From Kineothrix sp. MB12-C1 (GTDB lineage Bacteria; Bacillota; Clostridia; Lachnospirales; Lachnospiraceae): 64,000 nucleotides of DNA. A model generated the notes under the pieces. The model saw nothing but the letters and a program-made list of their open reading frames with translations. It searched no databases and had not been told where the DNA came from. Position 1 is the stretch's first letter. Every line of letters starts with the position of its first letter. A program made the position numbers and the translations under genes. The DNA is taken from NCBI RefSeq assembly GCF_030863805.1, contig NZ_CP132957.1, positions 992,001 through 1,056,000 on the forward strand, written 5' to 3'. Shown in pieces: positions 52,842 to 63,339 of the stretch.

Positions 52842-54482
52842 CTAGTCAAGTCCAAGCTTTTCCTTTATCTTAATCATTTCCTTCGTCTTCTCTTCCATTA
52901 CCTGAGCGAAGCCAAGCTCTTCTCTCTTTTCCACATACTCTGCAAATATACGGTCAAACTCTTCCTCACTGGGTGCAAGAAGCAATCTGGGCAACACGCC
53001 TCCCCAAAGCTCCTTGATTTTCATATCCGCATAGCCTAACTTAGAATTTACATCCAAATCCACCGTGTACTGCTCCAGGTAATGGGTATAAGGATACGTC
53101 CACTGTGCCATCTGCCCGAGAGGCGCGGAAAGGGGCGGATTCCACTTTAATTGCATCACATTATTCTGGAACATCCAATAAGCATCATCACCGCCATAGA
53201 TTCTGTCATACTCTTTTCTATCCGTATTCAAAAGCTCCAACACATCTTCTTTGATTATCGGCTCTCCATCCACCATATCGTAAGTAACTCCCTCTACTCC
53301 CAGATAAATAGCCTTCTGTCCCTCTTCGCTGATCAGATAGCTGAATAATTCAATGGCCCGGTCCGGGTTCTGACAATTCTTGGAGATCAAGGTCACCGTC
53401 CATCCGCTAATTCCTGTTCCCGGCAGGACATAATCATCTCCCCTGGAGTTCTTCGGCCCGTCTACCGCGATATAGACACTATTCGGATCGTTCTTATAGC
53501 GTATCTTCTGCTGCACATCGAGATCTGTCCGCTGGTACAGCATACAGAAGTATAACCCTTTCTCTATCTTCTCCTCCATTTGTGTCCTTTGATCGATAAA
53601 AATATCCTCCTTCAGATACCCCTCTTCCCCCAACTGTCTGAACACTTTTAACCATCGGATATATTCCTCATCCGTATATCTATCGTAATATTTTCCGTCT
53701 CTTTCATAGGGAACCGCAAGGAAATTCTGTAAAAATTGATCGAAGGAATCACAACCTTTAAACGTAAAGGCGTGAGCTCCTATCGGAATCAAAGGCTGTC
53801 CGTCCACCTCGGGAAACATCTCGGCAGCCTTCCTTACAGCCTCCATGAATCCTTCCGGCGTCGTTATATCCGGACTTCCGATGGCCTCATAAATATCCTT
53901 GCGCACTAAAAAGGTCTGATTAGATCCAATATTATCATACTTCTCATAGTCTTCCGCAAGGTAACTGGAATTAGGGTAGCAATAAATGTTCCCATCCTCT
54001 CTTGTATACCAATCGCACACCTGCTTGGTAGTCACTTCCCAAAAATAAGGATCATATTCATCCGCCAATTCATTCAGCGCATATACCATACCCTGTTCTA
54101 TCATCTCGTCGATTTGAGGTTCCCACCAGCCAAGAGTAATGATATCGGGCAGCGTATCGGAAGAAATCAACGCATTGAACTTCTCCGTCTCGTTTCCCTT
54201 CGGCGTGATAAAATTAATATTCACCCCTGTATCCTGGGTTATTTTCTTCGAAACAGCATTCTCTCCCCAAGGTGTCGTAAACCAGGAAAAATTCACATAC
54301 CAATCGAGAGTAACCGGCTCTTCCGAAGAGGTTTCCTCCATATTCTGTACACTTCCGCCTATCTCTTCCTTTCCCGCACATCCACCGAGAAATAGTCCGA
54401 GTAACGCCAAAGTCCCAATTCTTCTCCACAACAAAGTGTTAAATATTTTCAAGTGAGGTATTATCCTCTCACCTCTTCTCAT
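52842..54482 (-). CDS. LplA-like solute-binding lipoprotein
   Basis: 546 residues with a lipoprotein signal ending LGLFLGGC. The fold is that of the larger LplA group: DTGVNINFITPKGNETEKFNALISS, LPDIITLGWWEP, QGMVYALNELADEYDPYFW. Binding proteins of this size usually work with LplB/LplC permeases and YesM/YesN regulators, which are the neighbours here. It lies between the permeases and the kinase. A second, smaller binding protein begins the operon, so one of the two may serve sensing. Confidence 0.9.
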   Translation of the reverse strand: MRRGERIIPHLKIFNTLLWRRIGTLALLGLFLGGCAGKEEIGGSVQNMEETSSEEPVTLDWYVNFSWFTTPWGENAVSKKITQDTGVNINFITPKGNETEKFNALISSDTLPDIITLGWWEPQIDEMIEQGMVYALNELADEYDPYFWEVTTKQVCDWYTREDGNIYCYPNSSYLAEDYEKYDNIGSNQTFLVRKDIYEAIGSPDITTPEGFMEAVRKAAEMFPEVDGQPLIPIGAHAFTFKGCDSFDQFLQNFLAVPYERDGKYYDRYTDEEYIRWLKVFRQLGEEGYLKEDIFIDQRTQMEEKIEKGLYFCMLYQRTDLDVQQKIRYKNDPNSVYIAVDGPKNSRGDDYVLPGTGISGWTVTLISKNCQNPDRAIELFSYLISEEGQKAIYLGVEGVTYDMVDGEPIIKEDVLELLNTDRKEYDRIYGGDDAYWMFQNNVMQLKWNPPLSAPLGQMAQWTYPYTHYLEQYTVDLDVNSKLGYADMKIKELWGGVLPRLLLAPSEEEFDRIFAEYVEKREELGFAQVMEEKTKEMIKIKEKLGLD

Positions 54483-54513
54483 ATCGTTCTCCCCTTGCCC
54501 TCTCTGTCAAAAT

Positions 54514-54571
54514 AGCCTCCCGTTTCTCTACCTACAATATATCAAATTGCAGGTAAAGGTACAAGGAGGCT
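54514..54571 (-). terminator. Long hairpin between permease and LplA-like genes
   Basis: AGCCTCC (54514-54520) pairs with GGAGGCT (54565-54571), and ACCTACAAT pairs inside with ATTGCAGGT. It is probably an intra-operon terminator or processing signal; the following T-run is weak. Confidence 0.5.
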
Positions 54572-54577
54572 CATTCA

Positions 54578-55405
54578 CTATTCTTTTACACTTCCTGAAG
54601 AAATACTGCTGATAATATATTTCGAGCAGAAGCAGAATACGATAATAATCGGAACTACCGATATCGCTACCGCCACATAGGTAGCACCAATATTAGATGC
54701 GATATCCTTCACCGAATTCAGCGAAGCTATCATAACCGGTAAAGTAAATCTCTTCTGAGAATTCAAGATAACTAATGGCAGCAAATAACTGTTCCAGGAA
54801 CCGATGAAAATACCGATCGACATCGTCGCAATGCCCGGAGCCATAATGGGAATCCCTATTCTATGGAAGATATAGAGTTCACTCGCACCGTCGATACGCG
54901 GAGCTTCCAACAGTGATTTGGGCATTACCGATAGAATGTACTGCCTCAAGAAAAATACGATGGCCGGAGAAGCTATGGAAGGAATAATCAACGGAATATA
55001 GCTGTCGATCAGTCCGAGCTTCATGGATAAATCATAAAATCCAAGCAATCCAAGCTGTGCCGGAATCATCATGGAAACGATGATAACGGTAAAAATTACC
55101 TTCCTTCCCTTGAACTTATAAAAGGCAAATCCAAAAGCGGTAAGGGATGAAAAATACGCTGCCAGAAGCGTACTAAGTACAGAAATAAAAATACTGTTGA
55201 CAAATCCCCTCGGAATGTTCAGGTTCTTCTGGACAATTGCCCAGTTATCTGCAAGATAGGAGTCCGGTATCAGCGTAAAGCTTTTCATAATATCCGTCCC
55301 TTCTCTTGTCGCATTGACTAACATCATAATAAAGGGCAGAAGACAGATGATGGAAAGCAATAAAAGCACTGCATATATAATGGTCTGATTCACTCTCTTT
55401 ATCAT
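54578..55405 (-). CDS. Sugar ABC transporter permease (LplC-like)
   Basis: 275 residues, six membrane segments, EAA loop LEAPRIDGASELYIFHRIGIPIM, and the terminal SISSGSVKE. It directly abuts the LplB-like gene and forms the channel with it. Substrate unknown; oligosaccharide is likely from family. Confidence 0.92.
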   Translation of the reverse strand: MIKRVNQTIIYAVLLLLSIICLLPFIMMLVNATREGTDIMKSFTLIPDSYLADNWAIVQKNLNIPRGFVNSIFISVLSTLLAAYFSSLTAFGFAFYKFKGRKVIFTVIIVSMMIPAQLGLLGFYDLSMKLGLIDSYIPLIIPSIASPAIVFFLRQYILSVMPKSLLEAPRIDGASELYIFHRIGIPIMAPGIATMSIGIFIGSWNSYLLPLVILNSQKRFTLPVMIASLNSVKDIASNIGATYVAVAISVVPIIIVFCFCSKYIISSISSGSVKE

Positions 55406-56335
55406 TTAATCTTCCTCCTTACTTTGTTTTGCATACATCATAAGATATACCCCAATCGAACAAATACAGATGATGAAGAACAAGATAAAGGCAATAGCGC
55501 CTGCATAACCAATCTGTCTGTTCTTAAATGCCATCATATACAGATGCATAACCGCTGTGGTGACCGCACGTGTCTGCTTCTGCTGTCCGAGAGTCATCAG
55601 GTATGGAATATCGAATAACTGCAGTCCTCCGATTAGGGACGTAATCGCCACATACAGCATAATCGGTTTCAAAAGCGGAATAGTAATTTTTCCAAATACG
55701 GTAAAACGTCCCGCTCCGTCAATGGCTGCCGCTTCATAGTAATCTTTGTTAATTCCCTGAACACCTGCCATTAATAAAATAAAGGAATTGCCAAACCACA
55801 TCCATGCGCCTACTACTCCAACTACCGTACGCAGAAGAGGAGGCGTTCCCATCCAGTCAACACCTTCATTAACAATGCCCAATCCCTTTATAATTTGATT
55901 AAAGGAGCCGTATTTCCAGTCCATCATCGTTTTAAATAAATACGCCACACTAGTTGCAGCTATTAGGTTAGGCAGATAGAACAAGGCCCTAAACATGCTA
56001 AGACCTCTGGTGCGGTACTTCATATCGCTGAATACAATGGTGAGAAGGAATGCGATGCCAAGCTGTAAAATAATGTTGACTCCCCATATTCTTATCGTAT
56101 TTCCAAATGCCTCCCACAGCAGTTTATCCTTAAATACCCTTATGTAGTTTCCCATTCCCACCCATGTAGGAATGTTGAAACCGCTGTAGTCTGTAAAGCT
56201 TAAATATAGCGTACGAACCACAGGGTAGATATTAAATGTCAGAAATACGAGAACAAAAGGAGCGATAAATGCATATCCCATATTTTCTCTGCTGCTGTAC
56301 CCCTTTTTTTTCTTTACCTTACCCATCTCCTTCAC
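55406..56335 (-). CDS. Sugar ABC transporter permease (LplB-like)
   Basis: 309 residues, six membrane segments with a lysine-rich start (GKVKKKKGY), EAA loop YEAAAIDGAGRFTVFGKITIPLL. It is the first permease of the operon, after the binding-protein gene and a hairpin at 56363-56388. No ATP-binding subunit is encoded with it, so a shared MsmK-type ATPase elsewhere is expected. Confidence 0.92.
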   Translation of the reverse strand: MKEMGKVKKKKGYSSRENMGYAFIAPFVLVFLTFNIYPVVRTLYLSFTDYSGFNIPTWVGMGNYIRVFKDKLLWEAFGNTIRIWGVNIILQLGIAFLLTIVFSDMKYRTRGLSMFRALFYLPNLIAATSVAYLFKTMMDWKYGSFNQIIKGLGIVNEGVDWMGTPPLLRTVVGVVGAWMWFGNSFILLMAGVQGINKDYYEAAAIDGAGRFTVFGKITIPLLKPIMLYVAITSLIGGLQLFDIPYLMTLGQQKQTRAVTTAVMHLYMMAFKNRQIGYAGAIAFILFFIICICSIGVYLMMYAKQSKEED

Positions 56336-56362
56336 ATTTCCACCTGCTTTCCTATTGAATCA

Positions 56363-56388
56363 GGAATCACGGTGTGACCCGTGATTCC
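56363..56388 (-). other. Hairpin between binding-protein and permease genes
   Basis: GGAATCACGG-TGTGAC-CCGTGATTCC, a perfect 10-bp stem without a strong T-run. Placed like the hairpin at 47828, it probably limits read-through or stabilises the binding-protein mRNA. Confidence 0.6.
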
Positions 56389-56434
56389 CATGTTTTTCTT
56401 TTTACTTTATTTATTACTTCTCATTTTTATTCTC

Positions 56435-57805
56435 TTATCTTGTAACCGTGATTTCAGGGAAGTTTGTTTCCACCTGCATATAGAAGTCTTCAATCGCTTC
56501 CTCTCTTGTCATCTCACCTTTTTGTACCGCTTCGATAGATGATCCCCAGAAGTTACCGATCTGGTCATCATATTTCGTCTTTACGGAGTAGTCGATATTC
56601 TTCGCTTCTTCCATATAGAATTCATAGGTATTCTGACCGCCGAAGGATTCGTTTGTATAGTCTTTGTTCGCTTCCAAAACTGCCAGATTGGATACTACGT
56701 CACCGTTTGACTTCTCTAACCACCACTGTGCTGTTTCGTCATTCAATGTACAATATTTTACAAACTCCCATGCTGCATCCTTTTTCTCGCTATAGGAATT
56801 GATTCCGAGGAAAGTACCGCCTCCGAAATAGGAAGAAGGTCCTTTACAGATTCCAAAGTTACCTTTATTATCCGCTGCATTATCACGAATAATTAAAGCA
56901 CCCCATGAAGGAAGGGAGTAGGAGAATACCTGTGTCATCTCTGCGCCTTCTAACTCTGCAAGATCAGTCCATCCTGCATTTAAGGGAAGTTCACCTGCCA
57001 TAGAAGCATACCATGCTGCAGACCATTCGGGCGCGTGCGCTACCAGATCTTCCTGATATAAAGCAACTGCGGAATCCATATAATCGAGTGCGGATTGGCT
57101 TAAGTTGAGAACGCCATCCTTTACCCAAGGTTCTTGCGTATTTACATACCATCTTAAGTTACCGGAATCGGAGAAAAGTCTGTATCCTGCATCTTTTACT
57201 TCCCTTGCTGTTTCAAGAATAGTACCGAAATCTTTGAACTTCTCAGATATAAAAGCAGGATCATCGTTGCCGAACATTTCTTTTGCAAGGTCACGGCGGT
57301 AAATAATGCTTCCCGGTGTTACCTGATAGCTAAGTGCTCTCTGGATACCGCTTTCATCCTTGCCCGCTTCATATATATAATCCATAATGCTATCTTTGTA
57401 ATCATCTACATTGTATTGTGTTAAATCATCAAAGAATCCTGCTTCGAAGAAGTTAGGAATCATCTGAGGCTCACCTACAATTACATCTACTTCACTGGAT
57501 TTTGCTCCCAATGCGGAAGTAAGTTTTGTGGAATAGTCTGCCGGAGCAATTACTAAAACCTCTACTTCGTTGCCCGTTTCTTCCGTATAGCGTTCTGCAA
57601 ACTGCTTAAGATCTTCTGCCAGCGTCCATACTACGATTTTATCGCCGCTTGCCTGCGCAGTACCTTCGTCTTTTTTCTCCGCAGCCGCTTCTGTGCCGCT
57701 GCTATCAGTATTGGTTGTTGTACTGGTACCTCCACCGCCGCATGCTGCCAGGGATAATGCCATTGTTCCGGCCAGTAAAAGAGCCGTCAATCTTTTTAAC
57801 TTCAT
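56435..57805 (-). CDS. Sugar-binding lipoprotein of the LplBC-type transporter
   Basis: 456 residues, lipoprotein signal ending LALSLAAC followed by GGGG and a Ser/Thr-rich linker. The mature part is a family 1 binding protein (IVVWTLAEDLKQFAERYTEETGNEVEV; DVIVGEPQMIPNFFEAGFFDDL). AGGAGG lies before the ATG. It is the first gene of the minus-strand operon with LplB/LplC-like permeases, and diverges from the ABC-F gene. Confidence 0.92.
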   Translation of the reverse strand: MKLKRLTALLLAGTMALSLAACGGGGTSTTTNTDSSGTEAAAEKKDEGTAQASGDKIVVWTLAEDLKQFAERYTEETGNEVEVLVIAPADYSTKLTSALGAKSSEVDVIVGEPQMIPNFFEAGFFDDLTQYNVDDYKDSIMDYIYEAGKDESGIQRALSYQVTPGSIIYRRDLAKEMFGNDDPAFISEKFKDFGTILETAREVKDAGYRLFSDSGNLRWYVNTQEPWVKDGVLNLSQSALDYMDSAVALYQEDLVAHAPEWSAAWYASMAGELPLNAGWTDLAELEGAEMTQVFSYSLPSWGALIIRDNAADNKGNFGICKGPSSYFGGGTFLGINSYSEKKDAAWEFVKYCTLNDETAQWWLEKSNGDVVSNLAVLEANKDYTNESFGGQNTYEFYMEEAKNIDYSVKTKYDDQIGNFWGSSIEAVQKGEMTREEAIEDFYMQVETNFPEITVTR

Positions 57806-57910
57806 TTCATATCCTCCTTTTTAAATACCTTTTAGTAGATAATCTCATTATATAAATTTGCGAACCTCATTTTAATGACCCATTTTTTAAAAAGGTGTCT
57901 TTTTTTTATA

Positions 57911-57940
57911 ATTGTCACAACCGTTCACCATATGCTATAC
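57911..57940 (+). promoter_or_regulatory. Sigma-A promoter of the ABC-F gene
   Basis: TTGTCA (57911-57916), 18 nt, TATACT (57935-57940). It lies 55 bp before ATG 57995, in the divergent region shared with the sugar-binding protein gene. Confidence 0.65.
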
Positions 57941-57994
57941 TTACACTTGCATTTCACAGGAAATGAGATGAACTTAGAAAGGCACGGTATCAAT

Positions 57995-59551
57995 ATGAGT
58001 ATTTTAAATGTGGAGAATCTAACACATGGCTTTGGCGACAGAGCCATTTTTAACGATGTATCCTTTCGTTTATTAAAAGGAGAACATATAGGATTAATCG
58101 GAGCAAATGGAGAAGGTAAGTCTACCTTTATGAATATTATTACGGACAAACTTATGCCCGATGAAGGGAAAATCGAATGGGCAAAAAATGTGCGTGTAGG
58201 CTACCTTGATCAGCATACTGCCCTGGAAAAAGGAATGACAATCCGCGATGTCCTTTCCTCTGCCTTCTCCTTTCTCTTCGATATGGAAGCGGAAATGAAT
58301 CTTATCTGCGATAAAATGGGGGAAGCTTCCCCGGAAGAATTGGAACAGTATATGGAAGATCTCGGTACCATTCAAGATATGCTCACAGTACATGACTTCT
58401 ATATGATCGATGCGAAGGTGGAGGAAGTCGGCCGTGCTCTCGGTCTTACTGATATCGGACTGGAAAAGGATGTAACTGACTTAAGCGGCGGCCAGAGAAC
58501 TAAGGTTCTGCTTGCCAAGCTTCTATTAGAAAAGCCGGATATTCTTCTCTTGGACGAGCCGACGAACTACCTCGATGTAGAACATATCGAATGGCTGAAA
58601 CGGTATTTGAATGATTATGAGAATGCATTTATTCTCATTTCCCATGACATTCCATTCCTTAACAGTGTTATTAACCTGATTTATCATATGGACAATCAGG
58701 CGCTGGAACGCTATGTGGGTGACTACGATAAATTTCAAGAAGTCTATGCTATGAAGAAATCGCAGCTCGAAGCTGCTTATAATAAGCAACAGAAAGAAAT
58801 TGCAGATTTGAAAGACTTCGTAGCCCGCAATAAAGCACGTGTAGCTACAAGAAATATGGCAATGTCCCGCCAGAAAAAGCTGGATAAGATGGATATGATC
58901 GAATTGGCTTCCGAGAGACCGAAGCCTGAGTTTCGCTTCAAAGAAGCAAGAACACCGGGAAGATATATTTTCCAGGCGAAAGACCTTGTGATAGGCTATA
59001 ATGAACCGCTCTCCTCTCCTTTGAATCTGGAAATGGAGCGAGGACAGAAAATTGCCCTTATCGGTGCAAACGGTATTGGTAAATCCACTCTTTTAAAGAG
59101 TATTCTGGGATTGATCCCCGCCCTATCCGGCGATGTGACTCAGGGGGATTACTTAAACATCGGTTATTTCGAGCAGGAAATGGACCAGAATGTAGCTACG
59201 ACCTGTATCGAAGAAATATGGAAAGAATTCCCCTCCTATACACAATACGAGGTACGGTCTGCCCTTGCGAAATGCGGACTGACTACGAAACATATCGAAA
59301 GCAAAGTGAAGGTATTAAGCGGAGGCGAGCAGGCAAAAGTAAGGTTATGCAAGCTGTTGAATCGGGAAACCAATGTCCTTCTTCTGGATGAGCCTACCAA
59401 TCATCTGGATGTGGATGCCAAAGCAGAACTTAAACGTGCACTTTCCGCATATAAAGGCAGCATTCTTCTCGTCTGCCATGAACCTGAATTCTATGAAGGA
59501 TTAGTCACTGATGTATGGGATTGTACGAAATGGACAACGAAGATCTTCTAA
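57995..59551 (+). CDS. ABC-F family ATPase
   Basis: About 518 residues, two ABC domains and no membrane segment, so a ribosome-associated ABC-F protein. Domain 1: GANGEGKST, DLSGGQRTK, LLLDEPTNYLD. Domain 2: GANGIGKST, VLSGGEQAKVRL, LLLDEPTNHLD. The linker (about 240-320) is helical and basic (ARNKARVATRNMAMSRQKKLDK). Such proteins act on stalled ribosomes; some confer antibiotic resistance, but the subfamily cannot be set by eye. ATG 57995 begins the family-typical MSILNVENLTH; an in-frame ATG at 57968 with AGGAAATGAG upstream is an alternative. Confidence 0.92.
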   Translation: MSILNVENLTHGFGDRAIFNDVSFRLLKGEHIGLIGANGEGKSTFMNIITDKLMPDEGKIEWAKNVRVGYLDQHTALEKGMTIRDVLSSAFSFLFDMEAEMNLICDKMGEASPEELEQYMEDLGTIQDMLTVHDFYMIDAKVEEVGRALGLTDIGLEKDVTDLSGGQRTKVLLAKLLLEKPDILLLDEPTNYLDVEHIEWLKRYLNDYENAFILISHDIPFLNSVINLIYHMDNQALERYVGDYDKFQEVYAMKKSQLEAAYNKQQKEIADLKDFVARNKARVATRNMAMSRQKKLDKMDMIELASERPKPEFRFKEARTPGRYIFQAKDLVIGYNEPLSSPLNLEMERGQKIALIGANGIGKSTLLKSILGLIPALSGDVTQGDYLNIGYFEQEMDQNVATTCIEEIWKEFPSYTQYEVRSALAKCGLTTKHIESKVKVLSGGEQAKVRLCKLLNRETNVLLLDEPTNHLDVDAKAELKRALSAYKGSILLVCHEPEFYEGLVTDVWDCTKWTTKIF

Positions 59552-59607
59552 GATTCGGAGAATATAAAGACCTTTGGGATATTCCCTGATTATTTTTTGA
59601 AGAAAAA

Positions 59608-59641
59608 CCCCAAGAATCGCGGAAATACGCCATTCTTGGGG
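59608..59641. terminator. Bidirectional terminator between ABC-F and glgP
   Basis: CCCCAAGAAT (59608-59617) pairs with ATTCTTGGGG (59632-59641), flanked by A5 before and T4 after, serving both convergent genes. Confidence 0.85.
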
Positions 59642-59705
59642 TTTTGTTCTCTATCCAGACTCTATGATATCGTTATGCAATTGCCATACAATTGCTGTAC
59701 TGATA

Positions 59706-62015
59706 TTATTTCAACTTCCAAATATCTCTATTGTATTCCGCTATTGTTCGATCCGAAGAGAAGAATCCTGCTTTTGCAATGTTTACAAGCATCATCTTTT
59801 TCCACTTCTGTCTATCCTCGTAGTCTTTGAACATTCTATCCTTCGTCTCGATATAGTCCTCAAGGTCCAGGAACGTCATAAACCAGTCTTTGCTCAGCAG
59901 CTCTTTATAAAGTCTCTGCAAGTTCTCCTTATTTCCCTTCGCCAGCACTTCTTTACTTATAATAAAGTCTGCCGCTTCCTTAATTACAGGGCTCTTATCA
60001 TAATATTCTTTCGATACGTAGTCCGCTTTTGCATAGTGTTCGATTACGGCTTCAGACTTCTCACCGAAGATATAAATATTATCATCGCCCACTAACTCAT
60101 TGATTTCCACGTTAGCTCCATCGGATGTCCCCAGTGTCACAGCGCCGTTTAACATGAACTTCATATTTCCGGTTCCCGATGCTTCCTTAGATGCAAGAGA
60201 TATCTGTTCGGAAATATCACAAGCAGGGATGAGCTTCTCCGCATAGCTTACGTTATAATTTTCTACCATGAGAAGGGTCATATAAGGACTCACTTCCGGG
60301 TCGTTATTAATAATATCCTGTAATACGAGAAGGAGGTGAATAATATCCTGTGCAATAATATAGGCCGGTGCTGCTTTCGCTCCAAACAGGAAAGTAAGCG
60401 GTGTAGATGGCTTCTTACCCTTCTTGATTTCCAAATACTTATGAATGATATAGAGTGCATTCATCTGCTGACGCTTATACTCGTGCAGCCTTTTAATCTG
60501 AATATCGAAAATGGAATCAGGATTCAAGGTAACGCCTTCTGCTTCTTTCACATATGCAGCGAGATCCTTTTTCCTGTTCATCTTAATTTCAACGATCTTA
60601 TCGAGCACTTCCTGATCATCCATGTACTCTAATAACTTCTCCAACTCATTCGCATCCTTCTTATATCCGTTGCCAATCGTCCGGGAAAGGAATTCTGCCA
60701 GTTCGCTGTTACAGGATAAGAGCCATCTGCGGAATGTTATTCCATTCGTCTTGTTGTTGAATTTTTCAGGGTAAATTTTATAAAATGCATTTAATTCCGT
60801 ATCTTTTAAGATTTCAGTATGGATAGCCGCTACGCCATTTACAGAGAAACCATAGTGAATATCGATATGTGCCATATGCACACGGTCATCCTCATCGATA
60901 ATCTGCACCTTCGGGTCATCATATTTTGCCTTAATGCGTTCATCCAGCTCTTCGATAATCGGCACTAACTGAGGAACTACCTTTTCCAAATATTCCAGCG
61001 GCCATTTCTCCAATGCTTCTGACAAAATCGTATGATTCGTATATGCACATGTCTTGCTTACAACCTCGATGGCTTCATCCATCGTGAATGCTTTCTCATC
61101 CACAAGAATACGGATCAACTCAGGAATTACCATAGTAGGGTGTGTATCGTTAATCTGAATTACCGCATGATGATATAGCTTGCGAAGATCATATTTCTTC
61201 TCTTTCATCTCTCGCAGAATAAGCTGAGCTGCATTACTTACCATGAAATATTGCTGATAAATACGGAGTAAATTGCCCGCTTCATCAGAATCATCCGGGT
61301 ATAAGAAGAGTGTCAGGTTCTTCTCGATTTCTTCCTTATCGAAGTCAATTCCTTCTTTTACAATGCTTTCATCGATGGATTCGATATCGAACAAACGAAG
61401 CTTATTCACACCATTGCCATAACCTGCCACATCGATATCGTATAATCTCGAGGTTACTTTCCTCTCTCCGAAGGACACGTCAAATGTAATATCTGTTTTC
61501 GTCAACCATGAATGTTCTTCTATCCATTCATTCTTCTGTGCAGTCTGCAATTTATTTTCAAAAACCTGTCTGAACAGACCGTAGTGATAATTTAATCCAA
61601 TTCCTTCTCCGGGCAACCCCAGCGTTGCGATAGAATCCAGGAAACATGCCGCAAGTCTTCCAAGACCACCATTTCCGAGTGACGGTTCCGGCTCTATTTC
61701 TTCCAGCTTCGCAATATCCTTTCCTTTTGCCTTTAAGATGGAGGCTAAGTTATCGTATACCCCCAGATTGATTAGATTATTAGATAATAATTTACCGATT
61801 AAAAATTCTGCAGAGATGTAATATACCTTTTTTTCTCCATGAATCTGTTCCGATACCTTCATCAATTGTTTCACAAGTTCCAAAAGGCAGAAGTATACTT
61901 CCTTGTCACTTAACTCTTCCACCGTCTTTTGAAACATATCCTTGGAAAGTCCCTCAAGTTGAAGTTCCAGATTCGATAATAATACATCCTTTTGCATATT
62001 AGTCTGCTGTAACAT
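59706..62015 (-). CDS. glgP: Glycogen/maltodextrin phosphorylase
   Basis: GT35 enzyme releasing glucose-1-phosphate from alpha-1,4-glucans. 769 residues, slightly shorter than many members. Recognisable parts are [63 protein letters not shown] and the PLP-lysine region [16 protein letters not shown] followed by [17 protein letters not shown] precedes the ATG. A LacI-type operator sits in its promoter and a LacI-family gene lies directly upstream. Confidence 0.97.
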   Translation of the reverse strand: MLQQTNMQKDVLLSNLELQLEGLSKDMFQKTVEELSDKEVYFCLLELVKQLMKVSEQIHGEKKVYYISAEFLIGKLLSNNLINLGVYDNLASILKAKGKDIAKLEEIEPEPSLGNGGLGRLAACFLDSIATLGLPGEGIGLNYHYGLFRQVFENKLQTAQKNEWIEEHSWLTKTDITFDVSFGERKVTSRLYDIDVAGYGNGVNKLRLFDIESIDESIVKEGIDFDKEEIEKNLTLFLYPDDSDEAGNLLRIYQQYFMVSNAAQLILREMKEKKYDLRKLYHHAVIQINDTHPTMVIPELIRILVDEKAFTMDEAIEVVSKTCAYTNHTILSEALEKWPLEYLEKVVPQLVPIIEELDERIKAKYDDPKVQIIDEDDRVHMAHIDIHYGFSVNGVAAIHTEILKDTELNAFYKIYPEKFNNKTNGITFRRWLLSCNSELAEFLSRTIGNGYKKDANELEKLLEYMDDQEVLDKIVEIKMNRKKDLAAYVKEAEGVTLNPDSIFDIQIKRLHEYKRQQMNALYIIHKYLEIKKGKKPSTPLTFLFGAKAAPAYIIAQDIIHLLLVLQDIINNDPEVSPYMTLLMVENYNVSYAEKLIPACDISEQISLASKEASGTGNMKFMLNGAVTLGTSDGANVEINELVGDDNIYIFGEKSEAVIEHYAKADYVSKEYYDKSPVIKEAADFIISKEVLAKGNKENLQRLYKELLSKDWFMTFLDLEDYIETKDRMFKDYEDRQKWKKMMLVNIAKAGFFSSDRTIAEYNRDIWKLK

Positions 62016-62071
62016 ATTTTTTCCTCCTATATTTTCCAGGTGTTTTCACTCTTTTTTATCTCTTACTAAGT

Positions 62072-62100
62072 AAGATATCACAGGAAAACGTTTTCTGCAA
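62072..62100 (-). promoter_or_regulatory. glgP promoter with LacI-type operator in the spacer
   Basis: On the minus strand TTGCAG (62095-62100), 17 nt, TATCTT (62072-62077). The perfect palindrome GAAAACGTTTTC (62084-62095) fills the spacer and touches the -35 box, so bound repressor would block RNA polymerase directly. The site also resembles cre-type CcpA targets. Confidence 0.7.
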
Positions 62101-62141
62101 CCGTCATTTTTTACATTTTTTCAATTTTATTTTGTATAATC

Positions 62142-63131
62142 TTAACAGATAATATCCATATACTTCATTCTTTCGATGGTATATGGGAGTACTAGATGCC
62201 TTCCTTCACCGCCGCCTAACAAATAATGCAGTTCTTCTACCGCCGCTGCAGACACCCCTGCAAAATCCTGACGAATCGTATTCATCTGCTTGCCTGCATA
62301 ACCCATTAATGTAATACCATCGAAGCCGCAGACCGGACGAAAGATGTCCATCTCCATTAACGCTCTCATCGCTCCAATTGCCATTAGATCGGAAGCACAT
62401 ACGATGACATCCCTCTTTTTTGCATAGCGAAATGCAATATTTCTTGCTTGTAGTTCCGAGAAATCTCCGTTCTTGATAAGCAGATTCAATTCCATTTCCT
62501 CCGCAAGTCTTTTCATCCCCTGCAAGCGCTCCCCCGTCACATATCCGTTTTTCTTTCCTGCAATATAGAGAACTTTCTGACAATCATTTTCCATCACGGT
62601 TTTCTTCGCCACATCATATTGCGCCTGTTCCTGATTGACCCATATGGAAGATGTACTTCGATTACTAAGAGGCGCATCTACAAGTACAACCTTGAATTCC
62701 TGGGATTCCACCAGCTTCTGCCAGACCATATCCTCCTTGGACATCCCGTAGATAATAATCCCATGAATGCTTTGCGCTTTCAGATATCTGGCAATTTCCT
62801 CGGCACTTTTATTCTCGAACATGGAGAAAAAGAACGTGATAACATCGAGCCCCATTCCCATCGCTTTGTTGATGGCCCCCGAAATATACTGCATGACAAT
62901 CTCATCGATCGCCTGTGTCTTCGTATTGAGATTCAGGAATAAAGCTACCCTTCCCGACTGCTTGGAGGAAAGCGCTGCTGCCACGGAATTCGGCACAAAA
63001 TTAAGTTCTTCCACTGCCCGATTGACCTTTTGTTTCGTTTCCTCACTGACATTCGGATAATGATTGAGAACCTTGGATACTGTGGATATCGCCACACCCG
63101 CATGTTTTGCTACATCTTTAATCGATACCAT
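62142..63131 (-). CDS. LacI-family regulator upstream of glgP
   Basis: 329 residues. Helix-turn-helix VSIKDVAKHAGVAISTVSKVLNHYPNV, hinge PNSVAAALSSKQSG, then a periplasmic-binding-like ligand domain (VCGFDGITLMGYAGKQMNTIRQDF). It lies 127 bp upstream of glgP on the same strand and is the likely repressor at the palindrome at 62084, though the regulator at 43342 could act there as well. Confidence 0.9.
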   Translation of the reverse strand: MVSIKDVAKHAGVAISTVSKVLNHYPNVSEETKQKVNRAVEELNFVPNSVAAALSSKQSGRVALFLNLNTKTQAIDEIVMQYISGAINKAMGMGLDVITFFFSMFENKSAEEIARYLKAQSIHGIIIYGMSKEDMVWQKLVESQEFKVVLVDAPLSNRSTSSIWVNQEQAQYDVAKKTVMENDCQKVLYIAGKKNGYVTGERLQGMKRLAEEMELNLLIKNGDFSELQARNIAFRYAKKRDVIVCASDLMAIGAMRALMEMDIFRPVCGFDGITLMGYAGKQMNTIRQDFAGVSAAAVEELHYLLGGGEGRHLVLPYTIERMKYMDIIC

Positions 63132-63339
63132 ATCTTATTCCCTTTACCTTTTGACTCCAACATTATGTATATAAATATTACTTGCCTCTGCTGAAAAGGA
63201 TTCCTTCTCTGGCTCAGCGTAGTGTTGCCATAACCAGAGCATGGAAAACTTTCATACCATCTTTCTTCACAATCTGTATTTATTGTATATAAACTTTTCA
63301 CAACTTACCTGTTTCGCAATTACCTAATAAATATATAAT

